64,000 nt of DNA from Bacteroidota bacterium (GTDB taxonomy: Bacteria > Bacteroidota > Ignavibacteria > OLB7), in assembly GCA_018266795.1 (NCBI GenBank), contig JAFDZV010000017.1, positions 111,599 to 175,598 on the forward strand. Direction: 5' to 3'. The position numbers and the translations under genes were made by a program. Below are positions 52,660-61,099 of this stretch, piece by piece (position 1 is the stretch's first letter; each line of letters starts with the position of its first letter). The notes below the pieces were generated by a model. It was given only the letters and a program-made list of their open reading frames with translations. It was not told where the DNA came from and did no database searches.

Positions 52660-52803
52660 GCCGGCTGGAGCATCGGTTCCTATCGCACGTTGGGCCTGGA
52701 TTGCACTCAGGCCCGGCCACCTCCGGCACTTCCGATACCCCACCACGGGGTTGCACTCAGGCCCCGTCCTCGAGATGGAGATCGCGGAGCAGACTCCGCG
52801 CTA
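52660..52803 (+). repeat. Dispersed composite repeat, copy D (internal insert)
   Basis: CGCACGTTGGGCCTG, a TTGCACTCAGGC motif occurring twice (near 52699 and 52752), and GATGGAGATCGCGGAG with the CGCGGAG/CTCCGCG hairpin (52783-52800) match 4867-4936. It represents the insert of copy A without block 1. Confidence 0.65.
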
Positions 52804-52860
52804 CCATCAACCTTCGCGAGAAGGTGCGCTCTCAACTGACCACCAACAACCGGCCGCGCC

Positions 52861-53730
52861 CTAGAATCTCCACGTGAAGCTCGTAAGAGGCACGACGAAC
52901 GGAGCGCTGAACAGCGCGAGCCCGAAGTCCGCCGAGAGATGGTCGTTGTTGATGCGAATGCCGAGCATGGAGACGGTGTTCTGCGGCCGCGTGATATCGT
53001 TGTTCCAGATCTCTCCAACCCACGAGATATCGTCGCGGCCGAACGCCGGAGCATCGAATCCAAGAGCCGCGCCGATGGAACCGTTGTAGTGAATGATAAA
53101 GCGGGTGGTATCGTAGTTGTAGAACTGAAGCGCGATCGGCGCATCATCACGACCCGTCGCCCTGTAGAAGATCATCGCGGAGTAGCGGCCGCTGCCGATC
53201 GGAAGAGTTCCGACGCCGTAGATGTGCGCGTACGGCTGGTCCGTGGTAAGGAACGTGTACGCGGCACCAACGGCGATGTCGTAATCCGCGCCCCGCTCCA
53301 CGGTGAACTTCGCTCCCACATGGTAGAGCTGCTTGCTCAATGCGAGGCCCGGTACAACGGTGGCTCCCATCGTGATGGTGGCGCCGTAGCCGAGGCCGAA
53401 GCCGCCGTAGAGGAAGCCGAGTTCGTAGTTGCTGATGAAGCCGCCGGGGCCGTTGGGAGATGCGCTCGGCATCAGGAAGTGGTTGGGACGCCGCCGATAG
53501 ACCGGACCCTCGATGGGCTGGAAGGCATCCACAAGCGACTTGCGGAGCGTTACGATGCCGAACTCCGTCTGGATGGTCAGTGTGGAATCGGTGTAGCCCA
53601 CAAGGTTGCCGCGGAAGGCATCGCCGTTGCGCATCTGCACCACATAGTGCAGGCTGTCGCGATGCTGCGCGTGGAGAACGATAGGGGCAAGAACGATGAA
53701 CAGGGCGATCGCGCTGAGATAACGCATCAT
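52861..53730 (-). CDS. Predicted outer-membrane beta-barrel or surface protein, 289 aa
   Basis: The ATG at 53730 gives the signal peptide MMRYLSAIALFIVLAPIVLHAQ. Residues 25-75 resemble a small SH3-like or Sm-like beta module (MRNGDAFRGNLVGYTDSTLTIQTEFGIVTLRK), found at the N-terminus of several Bacteroidota membrane proteins. The rest (90-289) has alternating polar/hydrophobic strands with Gly and aromatic residues and ends in Phe (TSFTWRF), a beta-barrel trait. A longer in-frame start at 53778 overlaps the tRNA promoter and is unlikely. Function unknown. Confidence 0.82.
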   Translation of the reverse strand: MMRYLSAIALFIVLAPIVLHAQHRDSLHYVVQMRNGDAFRGNLVGYTDSTLTIQTEFGIVTLRKSLVDAFQPIEGPVYRRRPNHFLMPSASPNGPGGFISNYELGFLYGGFGLGYGATITMGATVVPGLALSKQLYHVGAKFTVERGADYDIAVGAAYTFLTTDQPYAHIYGVGTLPIGSGRYSAMIFYRATGRDDAPIALQFYNYDTTRFIIHYNGSIGAALGFDAPAFGRDDISWVGEIWNNDITRPQNTVSMLGIRINNDHLSADFGLALFSAPFVVPLTSFTWRF

Positions 53731-53756
53731 CGAGAATGCTTTTTTACAGAACGGAA

Positions 53757-53788
53757 TTGCAACGTCGAGCCGGTCCATGTATATTCGC
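53757..53788 (+). promoter_or_regulatory. Promoter of tRNA-Leu
   Basis: TTGCAA (53757-53762), 17 bases, TATATTCGC (53780-53788), 11 bases before the tRNA. A canonical housekeeping promoter. Confidence 0.65.
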
Positions 53789-53799
53789 GTTCCTCAGTT

Positions 53800-53883
53800 G
53801 CCCGGATGGCGGAATTGGCAGACGCGCTATATTCAGGGTGTAGTGTCCGCAAGGGCGTGCAGGTTCGACTCCTGTTCCGGGCA
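53800..53883 (+). tRNA. tRNA-Leu (anticodon CAG)
   Basis: Full class II cloverleaf: acceptor GCCCGGA/TCCGGGC, D-arm with GGAATTGGCAGA, anticodon stem CTATA/TGTAG with loop TTCAGGG (anticodon CAG), long variable arm TGTCCGCAAGGGCG, and T-arm GCAGG-TTCGACT-CCTGT. Discriminator A at 53883. The next bases are CCC, so the CCA end is not encoded and must be added. Confidence 0.96.
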
Positions 53884-53900
53884 CCCGATGTTCAAGCGAG

Positions 53901-53927
53901 ACGGTGAAGGTTTCCTTCACCGTTTTT
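53901..53927 (+). terminator. Terminator after tRNA-Leu
   Basis: ACGGTGAAGG (53901-53910), loop TTT, CCTTCACCGT (53914-53923), then TTTT. Canonical rho-independent terminator. Confidence 0.85.
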
Positions 53928-54179
53928 CGTTTCCCCCCTCTCCGGTTCCCGCCCTGCGGGCCGGAGGAACCCCACGCCGCCGATCCTACACCGCAACAGA
54001 TCGATTCCGGCGGAACCTCGGCCGCAGCCTCAGCCGGAGCCTCATCACCGCGTCGCTGCTTCGAGCGCATATCATACCGCATCACGGGCCTGCAGTCGCA
54101 TCATCTGGACGTTGCGGCCGAACATAGTACAGGCACCTTCCCCCGTGCAAGTCCGAAGACGGTGCCGCGTGCAATAGTT

Positions 54180-54419
54180 TCATGCATGCGGCGCAACCTC
54201 CTGCCAGTCCGACATGATCATCGTGTAGCCCGCCACGTCTCCCTCGCACACGATCTCCTTGCCGACAAGGCCGTCGAGCTCAGGATCGAAGAACGGATTT
54301 CCTCCTCTGCGCCGAAGCACATACTCGCCGGCATCGGTTACCAGTACCACGGCCTCGTGCTCGCTCTTGGAGCCTGTGCCGAATGCCTTGCTTACCACAT
54401 GACCACGAAGCGTATCCAT
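54180..54419 (-). CDS. Small conserved-looking protein, 79 aa
   Basis: Short protein MDTLRGHVVSKAFGTGSKSE..., with EAVVLVTDAGEYVLRRRGGNPFFDPELDGLVGK and an end in MSDWQEV. The pattern (strand-rich, GEYVLRR followed by GNPF-x-DPEL) looks like a compact OB-fold or SH3-like barrel, and I believe such proteins occur elsewhere, though I cannot name a family. It lies 190 bases downstream of the protease gene on the same strand and may be its partner. Confidence 0.75.
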   Translation of the reverse strand: MDTLRGHVVSKAFGTGSKSEHEAVVLVTDAGEYVLRRRGGNPFFDPELDGLVGKEIVCEGDVAGYTMIMSDWQEVAPHA

Positions 54420-54557
54420 CGCAACCTTTCAGCACAAATCGGAGAGAAGGGCCTGCACGGCTCGCATGGACGCGGCCGGCAGCCACAAGATGCACAGAAC
54501 ATGCGGAACCTGAGCAGGCCGATCGGCGCCAACCGACCGGCGGCGGCAATCGGCCTG

Positions 54558-54589
54558 CACTCCGTTCATCTGTCTACACTCCGTTCATC
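54558..54589. repeat. 13-bp direct repeat, two copies
   Basis: CACTCCGTTCATC at 54558-54570 and 54577-54589, period 19, between the protease gene and its small neighbour. Confidence 0.7.
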
Positions 54590-54609
54590 CGCCCGCATCA
54601 CGTTCGTCG

Positions 54610-56136
54610 CTACCGCTGATGCAGTTCGCGATACGATATCAGCTTCCCATCCTCCTCCCACACAACCAGGGCCACGCCGCGCGGAACGTGATCGTTGTCC
54701 GCGCCGTCGCGCTTGCCGAGCACCACGTGAACACTCTGCGCCTTCGGAGCCGAGATGGCCGCCTTCACCTTGGCTGCTCCGCCGGGGCGCTTGAAATTGA
54801 AGGAGAGCACCGTGGTGGAATCCAGGGCGCTGGCCTGGATCAGCTTCTTCAACGCGGACGACGCCGATCCTCCTTTCCCCTTCGCCTTTGACTTCTTCGC
54901 CACCGGAGTGTTCTTACCCAGCTCCGTCCCCTCCATGCTGAGCCGGCGACGGCGGATTGCACGCAGTGATTTCCCGGCATCCCCGTTCCCCAGCGACTGG
55001 TGCTGGGTATCGAGCACAACCGGTTGAATGGAGGGGTCACCCATCAGACTGAACTGCGCGAGCGTCTTCAGGTCCACCGGATCAACCATGCCGGAGCGCC
55101 GCACGAACTCCTGCCGCGCCATCAATGTGGCGCGCCCTACGGATGCGCCGGCAAGGACCTGGTTCAGAAAGAACTGACAAAGATAGTCTGCGGAGCCGTT
55201 TCCGCTCGCCGGCCCGTACGCAATCGTGGAGCTCCCGAGGAATGCATAGGCCTTCTTGGCGAGATACGTATTGCACATCCCCATCTGCTGATTGTCCGCA
55301 AGCACCGGATTGTACAGCTCGGCACCGTAGCAGCACTCGGCAGCAATCACCGTTCCCTCCGCAAGCTGGCTGGCGGCAACGTAGGCGGCGTCGTGCGCAA
55401 TCGGGAACATGCGCCCCTGCTGACCGTAGTAGTGCGGATTGGAAAGCGCGCCGTGACAGTTCACGAAGTGTGCGCGACGAGCCAGCAGTGCGGCCTCCCA
55501 TTTGGGGCCGGCCGTGGGAACGATCTGCAGATCCGACGCATTGCCGAACACGTTCTGCAGACTGAGCGCCGTGGAATCCTCCCACACGGCCGCGCTGATG
55601 CCGAGATACGATGCATACTCCGAGCGCGGCCTGGAGGTCCAGCCGACGGCCGTATCGATCAGCCCCACGAGGTAGTCCGCAACGTTGCCGCCGGTGATGT
55701 CCGGAAGCCGCCCCACTACGCGCGTGGGGCCGGTGTACTTCGCCGCATCACCTCCATACGGTGCATCGCATGCATATGGAAGATCGCTCGGCACCATGCG
55801 GTCCGGATCGTTTGCGCCGTCGAACACAGGATTGGCAAGGCTTTGATGCGGAACCACATCGGACGAACCCAGGATCATGATGTAATCCGGCGTCAGCGCC
55901 TTGTAGATGGCATCGATCGCTTCCTTCGCCTGCCTCCCGCTCTGGGCGTTCGTGACTGCCGGCACCTTCAGGCTGCCCATCTTGGCCGCGTCGTCCAGAC
56001 CGATCACCACCGAATCCAGGCCGCGAGCCTTGTCCGCGGCCACCAGCCGCTCGAGCGCAGCATTGATTGCGGCAAAACCGCCGGGGCCGTATTTCGTACT
56101 CAGCACACCGAAGTTGGTGAGGATTACCTTGTCCAT
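54610..56136 (-). CDS. Cytosolic C25/caspase-fold (gingipain-like) cysteine protease
   Basis: 508 aa, start supported by AGGAG seven bases before the ATG. There is no signal peptide. The order of motifs follows peptidase family C25: PDYIMILGSSDVVPH (residues 83-97), SDLPYACDAP (117-126), VVGRLPDITGGNVADYLV (140-157), a catalytic His in HFVNCHGAL (His228), a nucleophile in AAECCYGAELYNP (Cys268 or Cys269), and FSLMGDPSIQPVV (about 362-374). The C-terminal 130 residues add a basic linker (KKSKAKGKGG) and a beta domain. Known gingipains are secreted by T9SS; this one lacks both signal and sorting domain. A regulated intracellular protease is inferred. Confidence 0.8.
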   Translation of the reverse strand: MDKVILTNFGVLSTKYGPGGFAAINAALERLVAADKARGLDSVVIGLDDAAKMGSLKVPAVTNAQSGRQAKEAIDAIYKALTPDYIMILGSSDVVPHQSLANPVFDGANDPDRMVPSDLPYACDAPYGGDAAKYTGPTRVVGRLPDITGGNVADYLVGLIDTAVGWTSRPRSEYASYLGISAAVWEDSTALSLQNVFGNASDLQIVPTAGPKWEAALLARRAHFVNCHGALSNPHYYGQQGRMFPIAHDAAYVAASQLAEGTVIAAECCYGAELYNPVLADNQQMGMCNTYLAKKAYAFLGSSTIAYGPASGNGSADYLCQFFLNQVLAGASVGRATLMARQEFVRRSGMVDPVDLKTLAQFSLMGDPSIQPVVLDTQHQSLGNGDAGKSLRAIRRRRLSMEGTELGKNTPVAKKSKAKGKGGSASSALKKLIQASALDSTTVLSFNFKRPGGAAKVKAAISAPKAQSVHVVLGKRDGADNDHVPRGVALVVWEEDGKLISYRELHQR

Positions 56137-56491
56137 CCTGATTCTCCTACACTATTGTGACTGTGATATCGATTTACCGATCGCATTCGTTGTCGTCCTT
56201 GGATGTGTGGTTGCCATCCGTTGCCGTCACACGGCCCGCGTGCGGCCGGAACCTCTATCGGGACCGGGCGCAACGCCGGCGAACCATGCTGCATGGCCTC
56301 ATCGAGGGGAGCCAACGCCATGAGCCGAGTACATGGATATCGGGGACGTGGGGAGCAGTGATGCGCGAAGTTATCACGGCAATGGCGAACGTGCAACGAC
56401 ATTGCCGAAGCGCGCATTCCGCTCGCACATTTCGCTGCGTGACAACTCCGTACGAACCGGCACCCCTTCAAGCCCGTATCTTGCAGCCTGA
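56137..56491. other. Divergent spacer between protease and rlmN genes
   Basis: 355 bases with no gene supported. It holds the ribosome site of the protease gene at one end and the rlmN promoter element at the other. Confidence 0.5.
56477..56484 (+). promoter_or_regulatory. TATCTTGC element directly before rlmN start
   Basis: Only seven bases separate the element from the ATG, which would make the transcript leaderless or nearly so. Confidence 0.45.
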
Positions 56492-57652
56492 ATGCCGGAA
56501 CAGAATTCCATATCGATTCCGATTCTCCCGGAGAAGGCAACGCCGCTGCCGGTGCTGACGGGGATGACGCTGGAGGAGATGACCGCCTTCATGGCCGGTC
56601 TGGACGAACCCGGCTATCGTGCCCGGCAGCTCTATGCATGGATCTACGCGCGCCGCGCAGATCGATTCGAGACGATGACGTCGTTCGGGAAGGAGCTCCG
56701 AGCCAGGCTTCACCAGAGCGCACGGCTTCGAAGCCTGCAACTGCTGGACACGCAGACCAGCGAGGACGGCACGATCAAGTTTCTCTGGCGTACGCACGAC
56801 GGCTACAACATCGAGTCCGTGTTGATCCCGAGCGAGGCACGCGATGACCAGGACGAGCCGAAGCGCCGGACGATCTGTATCTCGACGCAGGTTGGGTGCC
56901 CGCTTGACTGCAAGTTCTGCGCAACGGCATCGATGCGTCTGAAGCGAAGCCTGAGCGCCGGCGAGATCGTTGAACAGTTCGTCGGTGTGGAGCGTGAGGC
57001 CGGTGAGCGGATAACGAACATCGTCTTCATGGGGATGGGGGAGCCGATGCTCAACTACGATCAGGTGTTCAGAGCGGTCTCCATCTTCACCGATCCCGAC
57101 AACGAACTTGCCGCGGCACGCCATATCACCGTCTCTACGTCCGGACTCCCCGAGGGCATCCGGCGCATGGCGGACGAGGGGCAGCGCATCAAGCTGGCCG
57201 TGTCGCTGCATGCGCTGACCAACGGCATGCGAAGCGAGCTGATGCCGATCAATCGCCGATACGATATCGCGCAGGTGATGGAGGCGGTGGAGTACTACTA
57301 TCGCAGGACGCGCCAGCCGGTGACGTACGAATACATTCTGTTCGATGGGTGGAACGATACCGATGCCGATGTGCGCAGGCTTGCACGCATCACGCGGCGC
57401 GTGCCGAGCAAGGTGAACGTGATTCCGTTTCACGAGATCGAGTTCACCAACCCCACCGGCATCTCCGCACGGCTGCGCTCCACACCGCGCGAGAAGTTCG
57501 ACCTTTTCATCCGCAAGCTTCGTGACGCAGGCGTTACCGTGATGGTGCGCTCATCCAGCGGGGAGGATATCGATGCCGCATGCGGCCAGCTGGCAATCAA
57601 GCACGGCGCAACGGCGTTGCACGATCCTGCAGGCTCCATCGCCGCACCATAG
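56492..57652 (+). CDS. rlmN: 23S rRNA/tRNA adenine-C2 methyltransferase RlmN
   Basis: Radical-SAM enzyme that methylates A2503 of 23S rRNA and A37 of some tRNAs. 386 aa. The [4Fe-4S] motif CxxxCxxC is CPLDCKFC (about residues 136-143). Conserved FMGMGEPMLNYDQV and VSTSGLPEGIRRMA follow. The second catalytic cysteine lies in DIDAACGQL near the C-terminus. N-terminal GYRARQLYAWIYARRADRF is the RlmN accessory domain. No ribosome binding site is visible. Confidence 0.96.
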   Translation: MPEQNSISIPILPEKATPLPVLTGMTLEEMTAFMAGLDEPGYRARQLYAWIYARRADRFETMTSFGKELRARLHQSARLRSLQLLDTQTSEDGTIKFLWRTHDGYNIESVLIPSEARDDQDEPKRRTICISTQVGCPLDCKFCATASMRLKRSLSAGEIVEQFVGVEREAGERITNIVFMGMGEPMLNYDQVFRAVSIFTDPDNELAAARHITVSTSGLPEGIRRMADEGQRIKLAVSLHALTNGMRSELMPINRRYDIAQVMEAVEYYYRRTRQPVTYEYILFDGWNDTDADVRRLARITRRVPSKVNVIPFHEIEFTNPTGISARLRSTPREKFDLFIRKLRDAGVTVMVRSSSGEDIDAACGQLAIKHGATALHDPAGSIAAP

Positions 57653-57678
57653 CCGCACGCCGAGGCATCACGGCGAAT

Positions 57679-58530
57679 TCACCCATCCACCAGCACCGTC
57701 CCCTCCATCACAACCTCCGCTCCTCCCTCCAGCGATACGCCGGTAACGGAATCTCCATCGATGCGGAAGCCGACACGAAGCGTTGCCCCGCTGGTAACCG
57801 TAACGGATACCGGCGGCCGCAGGCCGTGAAGAAGCGACGCGATGATTGCGGAGGAGACGGCTCCTGTTCCGCACGCGCCGGTCTCCCCTTCAACACCGCG
57901 CTCGAACGTGCGCAGCAGAATCCCGGCGCCATCCGGACGCAGCTCCACGAAGTTCGCATTGGCTCCCTCCCGCCCGAATTGGGGATGGAACCTGAGGGCA
58001 TGCCCCCACACGGCGATATCCAGATCGGCAATGTGCCGAACGCCGGTCATGCCCTCCTGAGGGATGAAGAGCACCGCGTGCGGGGTCCCCACATCCGCAT
58101 AGTTGCAGACGACGCGCGCGTCCAGCAGATCGATTGTGAAGCCCAGCCGGAAGCCGCGCGGCGGAGGGAAGTCCACGCGGCAGCCGAGATCGGTGAGCGC
58201 CGCAGTGTACCGCACGCCCGCGTTGGTGAAGGTGATGGCTTCCGGATCGGCCACCAGGCCAAGGCTGTGGGCGAAGCGAACAGCACACCGGCCGCCGTTG
58301 CCGCACATCATGCCGGTGGAACCGTCGCGATTGAAGTAGCGCATCTCGAAGTCGCCGCCGCTCCAGGGATAGATCGCCATGAAGCCGTCGGCGCCGCCAT
58401 GTTCGTGCGCCTCGCTGCAGATCGCGGAAGTGATCGCCGCAAGGTCCAGATCGGCCGGCAGCGCCCGTCCATCGGCCATGATGAACGTATTCCCCGCCCC
58501 CGACATCTTCGTGTAGTGTATCCTGATCAT
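57679..58530 (-). CDS. dapF: Diaminopimelate epimerase
   Basis: Interconverts LL- and meso-diaminopimelate for lysine and peptidoglycan synthesis. 283 aa from the ATG giving MIRIHYTKMSGAGNTFIMAD. The two catalytic cysteines are in MMCGNGGRC (about residues 77-85) and GACGTGA (about 220-226). FYN-type substrate motifs are GGADGF and FNRDGSTG. The frame extends upstream but lacks protein character. It converges with rlmN. Confidence 0.95.
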   Translation of the reverse strand: MIRIHYTKMSGAGNTFIMADGRALPADLDLAAITSAICSEAHEHGGADGFMAIYPWSGGDFEMRYFNRDGSTGMMCGNGGRCAVRFAHSLGLVADPEAITFTNAGVRYTAALTDLGCRVDFPPPRGFRLGFTIDLLDARVVCNYADVGTPHAVLFIPQEGMTGVRHIADLDIAVWGHALRFHPQFGREGANANFVELRPDGAGILLRTFERGVEGETGACGTGAVSSAIIASLLHGLRPPVSVTVTSGATLRVGFRIDGDSVTGVSLEGGAEVVMEGTVLVDG

Positions 58531-58535
58531 CGCGC

Positions 58536-58543
58536 CAAAGATA
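58536..58543 (-). promoter_or_regulatory. TATCTTTG element five bases before dapF start
   Basis: Minus-strand TATCTTTG followed by GCGCG and the ATG. Implies a leaderless dapF transcript. Confidence 0.5.
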
Positions 58544-58590
58544 CCACGAAAGTATGCGGCCGCCGGGCTCTTCGTATGCCTGCGGATGTT

Positions 58591-58598
58591 ATCTTGCC
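58591..58598 (+). promoter_or_regulatory. TATCTTGC element before TonB-C-like gene
   Basis: Variant of the recurring element about 90 bases before the start, divergent to the dapF element 48 bases away. Confidence 0.35.
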
Positions 58599-58685
58599 GC
58601 GCATTCTGCCCAGCCGTTCCACACATCAAGCGCCGCAAGGCCTGCGGCCGACCGGCACGATCCGGATCCGTCTCTCGTCCGTGCT

Positions 58686-59453
58686 ATGACCCGTTGCGTT
58701 CTGGCTCTGCTCTTCGTATTGCTCCTTGCCGTGCAGGCGCATGCGCAGTCCGAGGAGGACAATAACGATCTGGTGATCGACGCAACGTTCGTTTCCTGCA
58801 GCGACACCACCGAATCGCTCCTCATCCTTCGCGACGGCCGCGCGATCTACGCGCTGGGCAACCACGGCGCAGCGTTCAGCGTCTCCGATCTGCTGCTCGC
58901 CGATCTGAAGAAGATGATCGACACCGTGAAGTCATCCACATCCAGCAAGAACATGGACAGCTGTGCCACACTTGGCCTGATCGTGGAAGGGCCGAAGTTC
59001 CTGCTGATCAATCGCACGAAACCCTCACCCGGAACGCGCGCACTCTATACGGAGATCGAGCGCCAGCGGAAGATCGGGGAGCGGCGCATGAACGGCACCA
59101 TCGAACGGTTCGCGGAGAAGGCCCGGGAGGAACCGGACAGCACCATCGAGACACCGGCCTCCGTGGAGCCTGTCGAGATTCGAAAGAGAGTGCGGCTTTC
59201 GCCGGTGGCGCGCGAGTGGCGATGCACCGGCACCGTCTATGCGGCCGTGCTGATCACCAACAAGGGAAAGGTACTGCAGGCGTTCGTACAGAAGGTGCAG
59301 TCGCGCGGCAAATGCGCCTCCGTGCTCACCACGGCCGCGCTGCGCGCCGTTCTGCTTGCGACCTACCAGCCGGCGACCAATCACAAGGGCCGGCCCATGA
59401 ACTCGTGGATACAGGTGGAGGTGCCGTTCACGCGCGCGCGCCACAACCCATGA
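58686..59453 (+). CDS. Secreted protein with TonB C-terminal-like domain
   Basis: 255 aa. The ATG at 58686 starts the signal peptide MTRCVLALLFVLLLAVQAHAQ. Residues 25-120 are of unknown type; residues 121-165 are highly charged (YTEIERQRKIGERRMNGTIERF). Residues 170-250 resemble the TonB C-terminal domain: VYAAVLITNKGKVLQAFVQKV, AALRAVLLATYQPATNHKGRPMNSWIQVEVPF. There is no N-terminal membrane anchor for an ExbBD complex, so it is not a classic TonB. In Bacteroidota such domains occur in periplasmic proteins. Function unknown. Confidence 0.82.
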   Translation: MTRCVLALLFVLLLAVQAHAQSEEDNNDLVIDATFVSCSDTTESLLILRDGRAIYALGNHGAAFSVSDLLLADLKKMIDTVKSSTSSKNMDSCATLGLIVEGPKFLLINRTKPSPGTRALYTEIERQRKIGERRMNGTIERFAEKAREEPDSTIETPASVEPVEIRKRVRLSPVAREWRCTGTVYAAVLITNKGKVLQAFVQKVQSRGKCASVLTTAALRAVLLATYQPATNHKGRPMNSWIQVEVPFTRARHNP

Positions 59454-59553
59454 GGCAGCCGCGCTCCCGGCTCGCGGCGTTGAGCCCGGCCAGCGTACAC
59501 GCTTCGATACGGTAAACCGGGCCGCGGCGCGCAGTTGGTTCTTCCGCTCTTTC

Positions 59554-59561
59554 TATCTTCC
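59554..59561 (+). promoter_or_regulatory. TATCTTCC element six bases before purK start
   Basis: The third case in which the recurring element directly abuts the start codon. Confidence 0.45.
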
Positions 59562-59567
59562 CGCACC

Positions 59568-60731
59568 ATGAGCCAGACCTTTCCAACACTCGGCATCCTC
59601 GGCGGCGGGCAGCTTGCGCGCATGACTGCCTATGCAGCATTTCGCCTCGGCATGCGCGTTCATGTCATGGAGCGCTCCGCCGGATCGCCCGCGGGCCAGA
59701 TTGCACACAGCGAAACGATCGCCACGCCGGACGATCACGAGGCCCTGCTTGCGTTTGCTTCGAGGTGCGACGTGGTGACACTGGAGAGCGAGTTCATCAA
59801 CGAGGAGCATCTGCATGTGCTGGAGCAGGCAGGGCATCTGCTCTTTCCGCGCTCCGGCTCCGTTGCGTTGATCCAGGACAAGCTGCGCCAGAAGGAGACG
59901 CTGCGCCAGGCAGGCGTTCCGGTGGCTCCGTTCAAGGGGACGGCAACGATGGAGGAGGCGGCTGCGTTCGGCGAGGCGTTCGGCTATCCGTTCGTATTGA
60001 AAAGCCGGCGCGGCGGATACGACGGCTACGGCAATGCAACGATCGGATCGCCGGAGGAGATCGAAGCCGGCTGGACGAGGATCACGAGCGGAGGCGATCG
60101 CCAGGAACTCTACTGCGAGGCATTCGTTCGCTTCACACGCGAACTTGCGGTGATGGTGACGCGCGGCCGAAACGGCGAGACCGCTGTGTATCCGGTGGTG
60201 GAGACGGTGCAGCGGAATCACATCTGCAACTTCGTGGTGGCCCCGGCAGATATCGAGGATCCCGCCGAAGTTCTCGCAATCGACTACGCCCGCCGTGGTG
60301 TGGAGGCGATCGGCGGCATCGGCATCTTCGGCATCGAGCTGTTCCTGACGGCCAACGGCGACGTGCTCGTGAACGAGATGGCGCCGCGCCCGCACAACAG
60401 CGGGCACTATACGATCGAGGGATGCGTGACCTCACAGTTCGAGAACCACATCCGCGCCGTGATGGGATGGCCGCTCGGCAGCACGGACCTGCGCGCACCA
60501 GGCGTCGCGATGGTGAACATCCTGGGGGACAGCGACGGCCCCGGAGGCATCGCGGACTATGCCGGTCCGCTGAAGAATCCCAACGCACACCTGCACCTCT
60601 ACGGCAAACTGGACTCGCGCCGCGGACGGAAGATGGGGCACGTGACGGTGCTTGCGCAGACGCCGGAGGCCGCTCTGCAGCAGGCCATCGAGGCGGAGGC
60701 ACTGGTCTCCTTCAGCGGCGCAAGGGTATAG
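59568..60731 (+). CDS. purK: 5-(Carboxyamino)imidazole ribonucleotide synthase PurK
   Basis: ATP-grasp enzyme that carboxylates AIR with bicarbonate in purine synthesis. 387 aa. The start MSQTFPTLGILGGGQLARMTAYAAFRLG carries the dinucleotide-type GGGQLA motif. ATP-grasp signatures are PFVLKSRRGGYDGYGN (about residues 141-156), ELYCEAFVRFTREL and VNEMAPRPHNSGHYTIEGC (about 275-293), the last being the PurK-specific metal/phosphate site. The partner purE is not adjacent. Confidence 0.96.
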   Translation: MSQTFPTLGILGGGQLARMTAYAAFRLGMRVHVMERSAGSPAGQIAHSETIATPDDHEALLAFASRCDVVTLESEFINEEHLHVLEQAGHLLFPRSGSVALIQDKLRQKETLRQAGVPVAPFKGTATMEEAAAFGEAFGYPFVLKSRRGGYDGYGNATIGSPEEIEAGWTRITSGGDRQELYCEAFVRFTRELAVMVTRGRNGETAVYPVVETVQRNHICNFVVAPADIEDPAEVLAIDYARRGVEAIGGIGIFGIELFLTANGDVLVNEMAPRPHNSGHYTIEGCVTSQFENHIRAVMGWPLGSTDLRAPGVAMVNILGDSDGPGGIADYAGPLKNPNAHLHLYGKLDSRRGRKMGHVTVLAQTPEAALQQAIEAEALVSFSGARV

Positions 60732-61099
60732 AGCACCCCACCTCCGGCGCAGCAAGGGCTGCAGGTTCCGAAGCGGATCCGGGTTTTGACAGAAACCGTC
60801 GGCACCGCCCCTGCACGCGGGAGCAACCGCTGGCCGGTCCGGCAACGCCGCACCGGCACCGCAAGCCCGATGCATCCGGAGCAGTCCACCATCACCCCGC
60901 AATCCGGCAGCACACGGTTCCGCATCCAGCCGTACGGCAAACATCTCGTAACAACCCTTTTGTACATTCCCCCGTAGGAGCCCGCGTCCGGCAACCAACG
61001 CCGGGCATGTCCACAGCTTCCAGGAACGGATTGCGCCGCGCCACGGGCAGGCAGCGCCGATGCGGAAGGACTTCAACAACCAAAACAGTATTGAACATC
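60732..61099. other. Spacer with partial dispersed repeat
   Basis: No gene supported. Block 2 of the composite repeat lies near 60742-60790 (GGCTGCAGGTTCCGAAGCG). Confidence 0.5.
60742..60790 (+). repeat. Dispersed composite repeat, copy E (partial block 2)
   Basis: CTGCAGGTTCCGAAGCG followed by a TCCGGGTTTTGA segment, matching 31377-31409 over most bases. Confidence 0.55.

Larger units (their letters stand above)
52404..52860. other. Repeat-bearing intergenic region
   Basis: No gene supported. Holds a terminator, a heptamer array (52483-52510) and a dispersed-repeat copy (52660-52803). Confidence 0.55.

Noticed and set aside
59765..61099. Long N-terminal extension of the hemerythrin frame into purK
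   Set aside because: The extension is a shifted frame of purK; the hemerythrin domain begins directly after the ATG at 61100.
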